The translations under genes were made by a program, and so were the position numbers. Source: an uncultured Arachnia sp. (GTDB lineage: Bacteria > Actinomycetota > Actinomycetes > Propionibacteriales > Propionibacteriaceae). From it: 64,000 nucleotides of DNA. The notes beneath the pieces were generated by a model. That model did not search any database. It was not told where the DNA came from and saw only the letters and a list, made by a program, of their open reading frames with translations. Below, piece after piece: positions 46,417-54,525 of this stretch. Location: contig CANLSH010000003.1 of assembly GCA_947493705.1 (NCBI GenBank), forward strand, positions 183,418 to 247,417, read 5' to 3'. Within the stretch, counting starts at the first letter, position 1; every line of letters begins with the position of its first letter.

Positions 46417-47210
46417 AGCAGTATCCGCCCCTCGGTACCACCCTGGTGATCATTCCCACCTACAACGAAGCCCAGAATATCGAGAGCATCACCGGACGCC
46501 TGCGCAAGGCAGTTCCCGAGGCACACATCCTCGTTGCCGACGACAACTCCCCTGATGGAACCGGCGACATCGTTGATCGACTCGTCACTGCTGATGATCA
46601 CATTCACGTCCTTCATCGCAAGGGCAAGGAAGGGTTGGGAGCTGCGTATCTCGCTGGCTTCCACTGGGGACTGGACAATGGCTACGGGGTCATCGTGGAA
46701 CACGACGCCGATGGATCCCACCAGCCGGAACAACTGCCGTCGCTGCTGGAGGCGCTCGCACAGGCGGACATGGTCAAGGGGTCGCGTTGGGTCAAGGGCG
46801 GCAGCGTGGTCAATTGGCCCATGTCGAGAGAAATCCTGTCCAAGGGCGGCAACCTGTGGACAAGGCTCTGGCTCGGCATTCCCCTCAAGGACGCCACGGG
46901 CGGGTTCAACGCTTTCCGGGCCGAGACCCTACGGAGCTTGGGGCTGGACGACGTTGCCTCAGCGGGCTATTGCTTCCAAGTGGACCTGGCATGGCGCGCG
47001 CTGAAGACCGGGCATACGGTGGTGGAGGTTCCCATCGAGTTCGTCGAGCGTGAGTTCGGCGATTCCAAGATGAACCGCAGCATCGTCGTGGAAGCCATGA
47101 TTCGAACGGCTCTATGGGGAATCGACTATCGAGCAGGTCAAGTGAAACGTTTGGTTTCTCGTCTCACGGGTAAAGGTAAGACGGCGGAGATATCAAAGAA
47201 CGATGCCTGA
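46413..47210 (+). CDS. ppm1: Polyprenol monophosphomannose synthase
   Basis: A 265-residue GT2 glycosyltransferase that loads mannose from GDP-mannose onto polyprenyl phosphate, the donor for lipoglycan and protein mannosylation outside the cell. Motifs: LVIIPTYNEAQNIE, VADDNSPDGTGD, the catalytic EHDADGSHQP (usual form EMDADGSH), KGSRWVKGG and YCFQVDLAWRA with EVPIEFVERE-GDSKM. It lacks membrane segments and overlaps both neighbours. Confidence 0.92.
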   Translation: MKQYPPLGTTLVIIPTYNEAQNIESITGRLRKAVPEAHILVADDNSPDGTGDIVDRLVTADDHIHVLHRKGKEGLGAAYLAGFHWGLDNGYGVIVEHDADGSHQPEQLPSLLEALAQADMVKGSRWVKGGSVVNWPMSREILSKGGNLWTRLWLGIPLKDATGGFNAFRAETLRSLGLDDVASAGYCFQVDLAWRALKTGHTVVEVPIEFVEREFGDSKMNRSIVVEAMIRTALWGIDYRAGQVKRLVSRLTGKGKTAEISKNDA

Positions 47211-47742
47211 GCAATTCCGAAGCCGGGTGACGACCTCCCGCATACCAGCTCTGGCCCTGTCAGGGTTTTTCGTTTTCATCCTGGCAGAGGTGGCTCTGCT
47301 GGTTTTCGTCTCCACACAGGTGGGGTGGTGGACACTCGCTGCCCTGATGATATCGACGGTTTTGGGGGCCTATCTTCTCCAACGCGAGTGGCGCAAGGCG
47401 TGGAGGCATCTGTCGGAATCTCTGAAGACAGGCAGTCTGCCCACTGGGAGAACGGCCGACGCGGCACTGGTCCTCATGGGAGGATTCATGCTCATCATGC
47501 CGGGCTTCATCACCGACATTGTCGGCCTGTTGCTGCTGCTGCCCTTCACCCGGCCCGGCGTCCGCTCCGTGCTGGGATGGTGGGTGGGACGGGCCATGTC
47601 CGAACACACACAAACCCCCTCCAACCCGGCCTCACCAAGCACCGTGATCGAGGGGGAGGTTGTGGGTGAGGGTAAGGATTCAGCGGTGGAAGGAAACCTC
47701 ATCTTGCCGGATCATCCCACGGATGAGGACGACAGGCCCTGA
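47203..47742 (+). CDS. FxsA family membrane protein
   Basis: A 179-residue protein with three hydrophobic segments. FxsA markers are FILAEVALLVFVSTQVGWWT, LLQREWRKAWRHL and LVLMGGFMLIMPGFITDIVG then LLLLLPFTRPGVRSVL. E. coli FxsA suppresses F-plasmid exclusion of phage T7; the normal role is unknown. It has an acidic C-terminal tail and overlaps ppm1 by eight bases. Confidence 0.9.
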   Translation: MPEQFRSRVTTSRIPALALSGFFVFILAEVALLVFVSTQVGWWTLAALMISTVLGAYLLQREWRKAWRHLSESLKTGSLPTGRTADAALVLMGGFMLIMPGFITDIVGLLLLLPFTRPGVRSVLGWWVGRAMSEHTQTPSNPASPSTVIEGEVVGEGKDSAVEGNLILPDHPTDEDDRP

Positions 47743-47760
47743 TTTGTCCGGGCCCCGGCG

Positions 47761-48102
47761 TCAGTACAATTCGTCGGAATCACGCAGCTTGTCCAGTTGC
47801 TCGGCCAGGATGTCTTCCAGCTCCGGAATGGAGCGGCGTTCCCGCAGCATGTCCCAGTGCGTGCGCACAGGCTTGGTCTTCTTCTCCTCGCCCACCTCAC
47901 CATCTGCTCGCACTGCAATCGAGCCGCACTTTTTGCACTCCCATTCAAACGGAAGCTCTGCTTCCAGGGCGAAAGCGACCTCGAAGTGGTGTCCCTTCGG
48001 GCAGTCGAACGCCACATTCTGACGTCCGGCGAACTCAATACCCTGTTCGTCCTCAAAGCTCTTGGCGCCCAGTCCGACGCCCCGCAATGCACGATCTGCC
48101 AT
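47761..48102 (-). CDS. rbpA: RNA polymerase-binding protein RbpA
   Basis: A 113-residue actinobacterial transcription factor that binds RNA polymerase and the principal sigma factor and stabilises open complexes. The start ADRALRGVGLGAKSFEDEQG, the core with CPKGHHFEVAF and WECKKCGS, and the sigma-interacting C-terminus THWDMLRERRSIPELEDILA are all present. ATG 48102 follows GGAGGGAG. A SigR-type promoter lies upstream. Confidence 0.96.
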   Translation of the reverse strand: MADRALRGVGLGAKSFEDEQGIEFAGRQNVAFDCPKGHHFEVAFALEAELPFEWECKKCGSIAVRADGEVGEEKKTKPVRTHWDMLRERRSIPELEDILAEQLDKLRDSDELY

Positions 48103-48140
48103 GTGTTCTCCCTCCTTCACTCTTGGTCTACTCGTTGTTC

Positions 48141-48167
48141 AACGAACCGCAGAGGTCTCAGGTTCCC
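48141..48167 (-). promoter_or_regulatory. SigR/SigH-type promoter of rbpA
   Basis: On the minus strand GGGAAC, 18 bases, then GTT, lies 39 bases before the rbpA ATG and partly inside the 3' end of the upstream gene. Streptomyces rbpA is a known SigR target, so this match is supported by established biology. Confidence 0.65.
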
Positions 48168-48952
48168 TCAGAAGTAGACCACATCCCCCGGGTGTGCAGT
48201 ACAGCTTTCAACAGATCCGGTCTGTCTGTGATGATCCCGTCCACTCCCAGATCCAGCAACCTGTGCATGGTGTCCTTGTCATCGATAGTCCACACATGGA
48301 TTTTACGGTCGGCGGCGTGGACTGCGGCGACGGTTCTCGGCGTCACGAGTTGCACGGTGACGGGTCCCCTGTTGTGGGATATCGGTACCTGAAACACCAC
48401 CTGTGCCCCTCTCGGGTCGCGACGGCTCACACGGCCCGCGGACATCAGCAGCACCTCGGACGTGGCGGCGGCCGTCGTCACCCTTGGCATCAGCCGGCGG
48501 AAGCTTCGTATGTGTGACCCGGAGAAGGAGCCCACACATATCCGGGCTCCGGCGTTGTGACGGGAGATGGCACGCGCGAGCAGCGGAACGGCTCCCGGGG
48601 CCTTCAGATCGATGTTGAAGCGGGTTTCCGGGAAGGCCTCCAGCAGTTCGTCCACCGTGGGGACAATTTCGCGGCCCCCCACCCGTGCACTCCGCACATC
48701 CCTGAACGACATCTCGGCGATGAGTCCGGGGCTATCGGTCACCCTTCCCAAATCAGGGTCGTGAAATGCTACGAGTTCACCGTCACCTGTGGCATGAACG
48801 TCGGTCTCCAGGTAGGTGTAGCCGAGCGCGACGGAATTCTCGAAGGCCGAGAGCGTGTTCTCGATGCCCAGATTTTCTGGGAGTAGAGACCCACCGCGAT
48901 GCGCCATCGCAATGAACCCCGACCCGAGAAATCCCTCACTCTGCCATGACAT
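48158..48952 (-). CDS. Glycerophosphodiester phosphodiesterase
   Basis: A 264-residue GDPD-family TIM-barrel enzyme that hydrolyses glycerophosphodiesters to glycerol 3-phosphate. It shows the catalytic AHRGG (about 15), ENTLSAFENSVALGYTYLETDVHATGDGEL split as ENTLSAFENS and LETDVHAT, FHDPDLGRVT, and the metal site NIDLKAP. There is no signal peptide. I chose ATG 48952 because a CATAAT -10 box stands seven bases upstream, suggesting a leaderless mRNA; ATG 48961 is an alternative. Confidence 0.92.
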   Translation of the reverse strand: MSWQSEGFLGSGFIAMAHRGGSLLPENLGIENTLSAFENSVALGYTYLETDVHATGDGELVAFHDPDLGRVTDSPGLIAEMSFRDVRSARVGGREIVPTVDELLEAFPETRFNIDLKAPGAVPLLARAISRHNAGARICVGSFSGSHIRSFRRLMPRVTTAAATSEVLLMSAGRVSRRDPRGAQVVFQVPISHNRGPVTVQLVTPRTVAAVHAADRKIHVWTIDDKDTMHRLLDLGVDGIITDRPDLLKAVLHTRGMWSTSEGT

Positions 48953-48959
48953 GAGAGTC

Positions 48960-48965
48960 ATTATG
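48960..48965 (-). promoter_or_regulatory. Probable leaderless -10 box of the phosphodiesterase gene
   Basis: CATAAT on the minus strand is seven bases before the ATG at 48952 and no ribosome site is present, fitting leaderless initiation. Confidence 0.45.
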
Positions 48966-49047
48966 CCCTGCCATCGACCTCGGGGGTCGCGATGATGATC
49001 ATCGGTGCCGGCGGAGGAGTCGTTATGACCCACCCTGTGGCAAGTGC

Positions 49048-49053
49048 GACAAT
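49048..49053 (+). promoter_or_regulatory. Probable leaderless -10 box of pdxY
   Basis: GACAAT lies six bases before the pdxY ATG and there is no Shine-Dalgarno. The region between the divergent phosphodiesterase and pdxY is only 107 bases. Confidence 0.45.
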
Positions 49054-49059
49054 TCTGGA

Positions 49060-49914
49060 ATGCACACTGTTGTTTCGATCCAGTCAGCCGTGGCCTACGG
49101 GCATGCCGGGAACTCGGCCGCCGTTTTCCCCATGCAGCGCGCCGGCATCAACGTGTGGCCTGTCTACACCGTGAACTTCTCCAACCACACGGGCTACGAA
49201 ACGTGGCGCGGCCCCCTGATCGCGGCCAGTGACGTCGCCGATGTCCTCCGGGGTGTGGACGAACGTGGGGCGCTCTCGACTGTTGATGCTGTGTTGTCGG
49301 GATATCAGGGATCGGCCGATGTGGGTCAGGTGATCCTCGATACTGTCGCCCTGGTCAAGGAACGCAACCCCGGCGCGTTGTTCTGTGCAGATCCGGTGAT
49401 GGGGGATCACGGACGAGGATTCTATGCGCGGCCCGGCATCCCCGAGTTCATGAAGGAACATGTTGTGGAGGCGGCCGACATCCTGACTCCCAACCTGTTC
49501 GAACTGCAATACCTCACGGGACGGAGCACCAAAACGATCGGGGATGTCCTGGAGGCTGCAGAAGAACTTCGTAATCGCGGTCCACAGATTGTGCTTGTCA
49601 CATCGGTAGTGGCAGAGGACATGGTTCCGGATCCCATGCGCATGCTGGCCGTCGGTGACGATGAGGCCTGGGTGGTGGAGACGCCGCTCCTGGAACGCGA
49701 TTTCACGGGCTCCGGAGACTTGACCACAGCGATGTTCCTGACGCACTGGTTGAAGACGGGGAATCTGGCAGACACCCTTTCCACCACCGCGTCCATCGTG
49801 TACTCGATCCTGGAGAAGACGACCACATCCGGGGAAAGGGAGCTGCAGCTCGTAGCAGCACAGGAAAACGTGGTCACGCCGGAGCACTCGTTCAGAGCAA
49901 CCAGGTTGTCCTAG
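49060..49914 (+). CDS. pdxY: Pyridoxal kinase
   Basis: A 284-residue ribokinase-fold kinase that phosphorylates pyridoxal for B6 salvage. Family markers: VVSIQSAVAYGHAGNSAAVFPMQ split as SIQSAVAYGHAGNSAAVFP, NFSNHTGYETWRG, DPVMGDHGRGFY, and the catalytic end FTGSGDLTTAMFL (GSGD anion hole and base Asp). It complements the de novo PdxST pair earlier in the window. Confidence 0.94.
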   Translation: MHTVVSIQSAVAYGHAGNSAAVFPMQRAGINVWPVYTVNFSNHTGYETWRGPLIAASDVADVLRGVDERGALSTVDAVLSGYQGSADVGQVILDTVALVKERNPGALFCADPVMGDHGRGFYARPGIPEFMKEHVVEAADILTPNLFELQYLTGRSTKTIGDVLEAAEELRNRGPQIVLVTSVVAEDMVPDPMRMLAVGDDEAWVVETPLLERDFTGSGDLTTAMFLTHWLKTGNLADTLSTTASIVYSILEKTTTSGERELQLVAAQENVVTPEHSFRATRLS

Positions 49915-49926
49915 GCAGCAGCCAAC

Positions 49927-51465
49927 TCAGTTCTTTGCGGGGTTCCCCCAGAAGATGCTGATGTTGGCTCCCAGTGCATTGAGCCGCTGGGGAAGGTCTT
50001 CGTAGCCCCTGTTGATGACGTAGACGTCGTGCAGGTTCGTGGTGCCCCGGGCCGCCATGGCGGCAAGCATCAGGCACACCGATGGACGAAGTGCCGGCGG
50101 GCAGACCATGTCGCGCCCGCGCCACCGCGTCGGACCGATGATCAGCAGTCGGTGCGCGTCCATCAGCTGCATGTTCGCGCCCAGGTCCGAGAGCTTTTTG
50201 AGGTGAATGGCACGGTTGTCATAGACCCAGTCATAGATCACCGACTGACCCTCCGCCGTCGCACAAATGACGGCGAAGAAGGGCAGATTGTCGATGTTCA
50301 ACCCAGGAAACGGCATGGGATGAATCTTGTCCAGGGGCGCCACCAGCGTTGAGGGTTTGACCGTGACATCCACGAGGCGCGTTTGACCGTTCCGGCTCTT
50401 GTACTCCTCAGACATCTCGATCTGTTGGCCCATCTCTTCGAGGACCGCGAACTCCACCTCGAGAAACTCGATGGGGCAGCGCCGCACGGTGATCTCTGAA
50501 TTGGTGACGATGCCGGCCGTGAGAAGGCTCATTGCCTCTATGGGGTCCTCGGAGATCTGGTACTCGACATCGACGTCAATGTCCTTGACTCCCCGGACAC
50601 GCAATGTGGTGGTACCTATGCCTTCGATGCTCACGCCAAGGCGCTGGAGATAGAAGCAGAGATCCTGGACCATGTAGTTGCCGGAGGCATTCCTCAGTAC
50701 CGACACTCCGTCGGTGCGAGCGGCGGCCATCAGCGCGTTCTCTGTGACCGTATCGCCGCGTTCCACCAGAGTGATGTGCCTCTCGGGCACTTCGTCCGGA
50801 GTGACCGTGGCCTGGTACTGGCCCTCGGTCGCGTCCACCCCGAGACCAAATCGACGCAGGGCTGACATGTGCGGATGCACGGTTCGAGCGCCCAGGTCGC
50901 AGCCACCGGCATAGGGGAGCTGGAATGTGGTGAAGTCATGCATCAGCGGCCCGAGGAACATCAGGATGCTGCGCGTGCGTCGTGCGGCGCGTTGGTCGAT
51001 CGTTTCCGGGGTCAGCACCTCCGGCCGCCGAATCTCGAGATCCTTGCCGTCGCCGATCCACTTCATGGTCACACCGATGGAGGAGAGGACCTCAGTGATG
51101 CGGTCAACCTCTTCGATCCGGGCGATTCCGCGCAACACGGTGGTGCCCTTGTTGAGAAGGGAAGCACACAGCAGGGCAACGGCGGCATTCTTGGACGTAC
51201 GCACCTCGATGTCGCCCGACAGTGTTGTGGGACCGGTGATCTGGAAGTTGACCTTGCCCTCGGTCGCCGTCTGGATCAGCGGCTGGTCCAACGCCTCAGC
51301 CAGGCGATCAATCATGCTGAGAGACAGGTTCTGTTGACCGTTCTCGATGCGATGGACGGCGCTCTGCGCTGTCCCCACTTCGTCCGCGAGCCGTTGCTGG
51401 GACCATCCCCTGACGATGCGGCCGTCGCGGATCATTGTGCCGATTGCCTGACTGGTTGTACTCAT
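49927..51465 (-). CDS. murA: UDP-N-acetylglucosamine 1-carboxyvinyltransferase with N-terminal XRE DNA-binding domain
   Basis: A 512-residue fusion. Residues 5-62 are an XRE/Cro helix-turn-helix (MIRDGRIVRGWSQQRLADEV, GTAQSAVHRIENGQ, LSLSMIDRLAEALDQP). Residues 72-512 are a MurA/EPSP-synthase fold that transfers enolpyruvate to UDP-GlcNAc. Conserved catalytic residues are present: K92 in SKNAA, the PEP-binding and fosfomycin-target Cys C189 in AGGCDLGARTVHPHM, and R486 in NRGYEDLPQRLNALGANI. The enzyme part therefore looks active. ATG 51465 has TATGTT six bases upstream (leaderless), and an inverted repeat lies in its promoter, so self-regulation is likely. A normal MurA is about 420 residues, matching the C-terminal part alone. 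A second MurA could exist elsewhere. Confidence 0.9.
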   Translation of the reverse strand: MSTTSQAIGTMIRDGRIVRGWSQQRLADEVGTAQSAVHRIENGQQNLSLSMIDRLAEALDQPLIQTATEGKVNFQITGPTTLSGDIEVRTSKNAAVALLCASLLNKGTTVLRGIARIEEVDRITEVLSSIGVTMKWIGDGKDLEIRRPEVLTPETIDQRAARRTRSILMFLGPLMHDFTTFQLPYAGGCDLGARTVHPHMSALRRFGLGVDATEGQYQATVTPDEVPERHITLVERGDTVTENALMAAARTDGVSVLRNASGNYMVQDLCFYLQRLGVSIEGIGTTTLRVRGVKDIDVDVEYQISEDPIEAMSLLTAGIVTNSEITVRRCPIEFLEVEFAVLEEMGQQIEMSEEYKSRNGQTRLVDVTVKPSTLVAPLDKIHPMPFPGLNIDNLPFFAVICATAEGQSVIYDWVYDNRAIHLKKLSDLGANMQLMDAHRLLIIGPTRWRGRDMVCPPALRPSVCLMLAAMAARGTTNLHDVYVINRGYEDLPQRLNALGANISIFWGNPAKN

Positions 51466-51471
51466 CGCGCC

Positions 51472-51500
51472 AACATATCTCATATCTGAGATGAGAGGAA
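51472..51500 (-). promoter_or_regulatory. murA promoter with perfect inverted repeat (candidate autoregulatory operator)
   Basis: The -10 box TATGTT (51472-51477) is six bases from the start codon. Directly upstream is ATCTCATATCTGAGAT (51477-51492), with arms ATCTCA and TGAGAT around TATC, sitting between -10 and -35. The position is ideal for repression, and the size suits an XRE dimer such as the MurA N-terminal domain. Confidence 0.55.
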
Positions 51501-51520
51501 AGATGCGTGCAACCCGAGTG

Positions 51521-51548
51521 TTGTGGTGGGCATGTCCAGGACTAAGGT
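51521..51548 (+). promoter_or_regulatory. Leaderless promoter of lpdA
   Basis: TTGTGG (51521-51526), 16 bases, TAAGGT (51543-51548), then seven bases to ATG 51556, with no ribosome site. This is a standard housekeeping-type promoter driving a leaderless transcript. Confidence 0.5.
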
Positions 51549-51555
51549 GTTGGGC

Positions 51556-52956
51556 ATGACCCACGATTTTGATGTATGTGTCCTTGGTGCCGGCCCCGGA
51601 GGGTACGTGGCAGCGATCCGCGCCGCACAACTCGGGTTGAAGGTCGCCATCGTCGAGAAGAAGTACTGGGGTGGCGTCTGCCTCAACGTGGGATGCATTC
51701 CCACGAAGTCCCTGTTGCGCAACGCCGAAGTTGCGCAAATCTTCAATGATGAAGCCGATCTGTTCGGAATCAGCGGCGACGTGACGTTTGACTACGGCAA
51801 AGCCTACACACGTAGCCGCGCGGTGGCGGATCGCATGATCAAGGGCGTCCACTACCTGATGAAGAAGAACAAGATCAAGGAGTTCGACGGGTGGGGAACC
51901 TTTGTGGACGCCAACACCATCGAGGTGGAGGGCGATGACGGCGACAAGAAGAAGGTGACGTTCACCAACGCGATCATCTCCGCTGGCGCCACCACGAAGA
52001 TGCTGCCGGGAACAAAGGTGTCCGAGAATGTTGTCACCTACGAGGAGCAGATCCTGGAGGAGACTCTTCCCTCCTCGATCATCATTGGTGGATCCGGCGC
52101 CATTGGTACTGAGTTCGCCTTTGTGATGCGCAACTACGGCGTGGAAGTCACCATCGTTGAGTTTCTTGACCGCATGGTCCCCACGGAGGACAAAGAGATC
52201 TCTGCTGAACTGACGAAGATTTACAAGAAAATGGGCGTCAAGGTGATGACCTCGACAAAGGTTGAGGCCATTGAGGACACAGGGACCGGCGTCAAGGTCA
52301 CCGTCAGCCCAGCAGACGGTGGCGAGTCCACGGTGCTCGAGGCAGATCGGTTCATGTCAGCCATTGGCTTTGCGCCCCGCCTGACCGGTTACGGGCTGGA
52401 GAGCCTGGGGGTGGAGACCAATGATCGGGGCGCCATCGACATCGACGATTTCATGCGGACCAACATCGAAGGCATCTATGCGGTGGGCGACTGCACCGGC
52501 AAGCTGATGCTTGCCCATACTGCCGAGGCACAGGGAGTCGTGGCGGCTGAAACCATTGGCGGCGCCGAAACCCAGCCGATCAACTATGACATGATCCCGC
52601 GGGCCACATACTGTCAGCCTCAGATTGCGTCGTTCGGATACACGGAGGAGCAGGCCAAGGAGAAGGGCTTCGAGGTGAAGGTCGCCAAATTCCCCTTCGC
52701 CGCCAACGGCAAGGCCTGGGGTCTCGGTGAGGGCGTGGGCTTCGTCAAGGTTGTGGCGGATTCACGCTACAACGAGATCCTCGGCGCCCACATGATCGGG
52801 CCTGACGTGACCGAACTGCTGCCCGAACTCACCTTGGCCCAGGCATATGACCTCACAACCGAAGAGATCGGCCGCAACATCCACGCCCATCCGACGCTGT
52901 CGGAGGCACTCAAGGAAGCTGCCGAGGGCATCGGCGGGCACATGATCAACTACTGA
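51556..52956 (+). CDS. lpdA: Dihydrolipoyl dehydrogenase
   Basis: A 466-residue flavoprotein disulfide reductase, the E3 subunit of 2-oxoacid dehydrogenases. It has the FAD loop [19 protein letters not shown], the redox disulfide C42/C47 in [16 protein letters not shown], the NAD loop [12 protein letters not shown], and the C-terminal His-Glu pair in [13 protein letters not shown]. Starts upstream at 51523 would lie inside the promoter and are rejected. No E1/E2 genes are nearby, as is common for actinobacterial Lpd. Confidence 0.95.
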   Translation: MTHDFDVCVLGAGPGGYVAAIRAAQLGLKVAIVEKKYWGGVCLNVGCIPTKSLLRNAEVAQIFNDEADLFGISGDVTFDYGKAYTRSRAVADRMIKGVHYLMKKNKIKEFDGWGTFVDANTIEVEGDDGDKKKVTFTNAIISAGATTKMLPGTKVSENVVTYEEQILEETLPSSIIIGGSGAIGTEFAFVMRNYGVEVTIVEFLDRMVPTEDKEISAELTKIYKKMGVKVMTSTKVEAIEDTGTGVKVTVSPADGGESTVLEADRFMSAIGFAPRLTGYGLESLGVETNDRGAIDIDDFMRTNIEGIYAVGDCTGKLMLAHTAEAQGVVAAETIGGAETQPINYDMIPRATYCQPQIASFGYTEEQAKEKGFEVKVAKFPFAANGKAWGLGEGVGFVKVVADSRYNEILGAHMIGPDVTELLPELTLAQAYDLTTEEIGRNIHAHPTLSEALKEAAEGIGGHMINY

Positions 52957-52994
52957 CCTTCGGCCCCTCCCAATCCGGACGCCCGACGTTCTGT

Positions 52995-53017
52995 GGCGGA
53001 TATACGCCATATCCGCC
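52995..53017. terminator. 9-bp perfect hairpin after lpdA
   Basis: Arms GGCGGATAT and ATATCCGCC enclose ACGCC, 38 bases past the lpdA stop. The most likely role is termination; an operator role for the YeiH gene 95 bases further on cannot be excluded. Confidence 0.5.
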
Positions 53018-53111
53018 GACGCAAATCCTGTGGCTTCGCGTTCTCACCGAGGGCGATTGGCAATAGGACGCTCATTTATGCACCTCGGGTATCAGTGCAA
53101 TAGTTGGCCCC

Positions 53112-54146
53112 ATGCAGGATGCCACGGAGACAGACCCGACCGAGGAGACGACCCCAGCTGCAGGGAAGTCCACCGCCAAGCTCTACCCAGGGTTGCTGTT
53201 GTGTCTCGGCGGGGGAGCGGTGGCAGTCCTGCTGCATCAACTCGTTCCCGCGGTCAGCGCGCTGCTCATAGCGATTGTGTTCGGTGCCATCCTTGGCAAC
53301 ATCTGGAAGATCCCCACCGGCATGGCTCCGGGCATCGCTGTTGCGGGCAAGCGCATCCTGCGCATCGGCATCATTCTGCTCGGTTTGCAGTTGGTACTGG
53401 GCGACCTCCTGGAGCTGGGACTCGGCATGGTGGCCGTGGCCGCCGTTGTGGTGGCGGGGGGACTGATGGGCACGGTGTTGATCGGTCGCGCCCTCGGAAT
53501 CCCGCCGGCCCAGGGCATCCTGATTGCCTGTGGCTTTTCCATTTGCGGGGCCGCTGCCGTCGCCGCCTGCGAGGGAGTGGTCGATGCAGAGGACGAGGAT
53601 GTCGCCACCGGTATTGCACTGGTGGTGCTGTTCGGCACCGTCATGATTCCCGTGGTCCCCGTTCTCGTCACGCTCCTGAATTTCGATCCGGAGACCGGTG
53701 GGCTGTGGGCAGGTGCCAGCGTCCACGAGGTGGCGCAGGTGGTGGCTGCGGCCGGCATCATTGGTGGGGGAGCGCTGCAGGGTGCGGTCATCGTCAAACT
53801 GACCCGGGTTTTGATGCTGGCTCCGGTGATGGCGGTGTTGGGAGTAATGCAACGGCAAAGAACTAGCAGCACGACTTCTGCCAAGCGTCCGCCTTTGGTA
53901 CCCCTGTTCGTGCTGGGGTTTCTCGCCATGGTGGCCGTCGCCTCCGTGGAAGTTCTTCCGCAACCTGTCCTGGGGGTGGCTCAGATCATTCAGACGGCTT
54001 GCCTGTCCATTGCCATGTTCGCGCTGGGGCTGGGCGTTCGGATCAAGAACCTCGTCCGGGTGGGACCCAAGCCGCTCGTGCTCGGTGCCGCCTCCACCGT
54101 GATGGTTGGCAGTATCGCTCTGGTGGGCGTGACGCTCGTCGCCTGA
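53112..54146 (+). CDS. YeiH family (UPF0324) membrane protein, putative sulfate exporter
   Basis: A 344-residue integral membrane protein with about nine to ten hydrophobic segments. Family motifs: ILRIGIILLGLQLVLGDLLE, CGFSICGAAAVAACEGVVDA, the GLWAGASVHEVAQVVAAAG loop, and FALGLGVRIKNLVRVGPKPL. The family is annotated as putative sulfate exporter, but direct proof of transport is scarce. The first 22 residues are acidic and hydrophilic. A strong terminator follows. Confidence 0.88.
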   Translation: MQDATETDPTEETTPAAGKSTAKLYPGLLLCLGGGAVAVLLHQLVPAVSALLIAIVFGAILGNIWKIPTGMAPGIAVAGKRILRIGIILLGLQLVLGDLLELGLGMVAVAAVVVAGGLMGTVLIGRALGIPPAQGILIACGFSICGAAAVAACEGVVDAEDEDVATGIALVVLFGTVMIPVVPVLVTLLNFDPETGGLWAGASVHEVAQVVAAAGIIGGGALQGAVIVKLTRVLMLAPVMAVLGVMQRQRTSSTTSAKRPPLVPLFVLGFLAMVAVASVEVLPQPVLGVAQIIQTACLSIAMFALGLGVRIKNLVRVGPKPLVLGAASTVMVGSIALVGVTLVA

Positions 54147-54160
54147 CGTCGGGTCACAGC

Positions 54161-54197
54161 AAACGGTGCTGGCGGAATGTACCCGCCAGCACCGTTT
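54161..54197. terminator. 15-bp bidirectional terminator
   Basis: Arms AAACGGTGCTGGCGG and CCGCCAGCACCGTTT with a seven-base loop end in TTT on the plus strand and, mirrored, on the minus strand. It lies between the convergent YeiH and small membrane protein genes and serves both. Confidence 0.85.
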
Positions 54198-54219
54198 CTG
54201 GTGTGTATTTCCAGCCCAA

Positions 54220-54366
54220 CTAGAAGACCCGCCGGCGGGAGCCGCCGATGGGGACAAGGTTGAGGATCAGGCCGACGACGATCAGAACTGCGCCGATCCA
54301 GACCAGAACACTCAAGCTGTCAACGATCAGGCCGACTATCAGGAGGATGACTCCAAGGGTGATCAT
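54220..54366 (-). CDS. Small two-helix membrane protein, DUF6131-like
   Basis: A 48-residue protein, MITLGVILLIVGLIVDSLSV followed by a second hydrophobic helix and a basic end GGSRRRVF. Its pattern matches the DUF6131 group of tiny actinobacterial membrane proteins of unknown function. GGAG lies six bases before ATG 54366; the frame also runs 18 codons further upstream without support. Confidence 0.7.
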   Translation of the reverse strand: MITLGVILLIVGLIVDSLSVLVWIGAVLIVVGLILNLVPIGGSRRRVF

Positions 54367-54525
54367 GCTGTTCTCCATTTCTGTTCGTGCATCGAAACGA
54401 ACGGTCTGTTTCCAATGCAATCAGGATAGCGACTTCTGGGGTCAGTATGGCCGACATGGTGGTTTCCGACGGAATTCTCGGCGGGTGGTGCTTCAGGTCA
54501 TATTCGTCCGAAGAGTGCCGATTCC

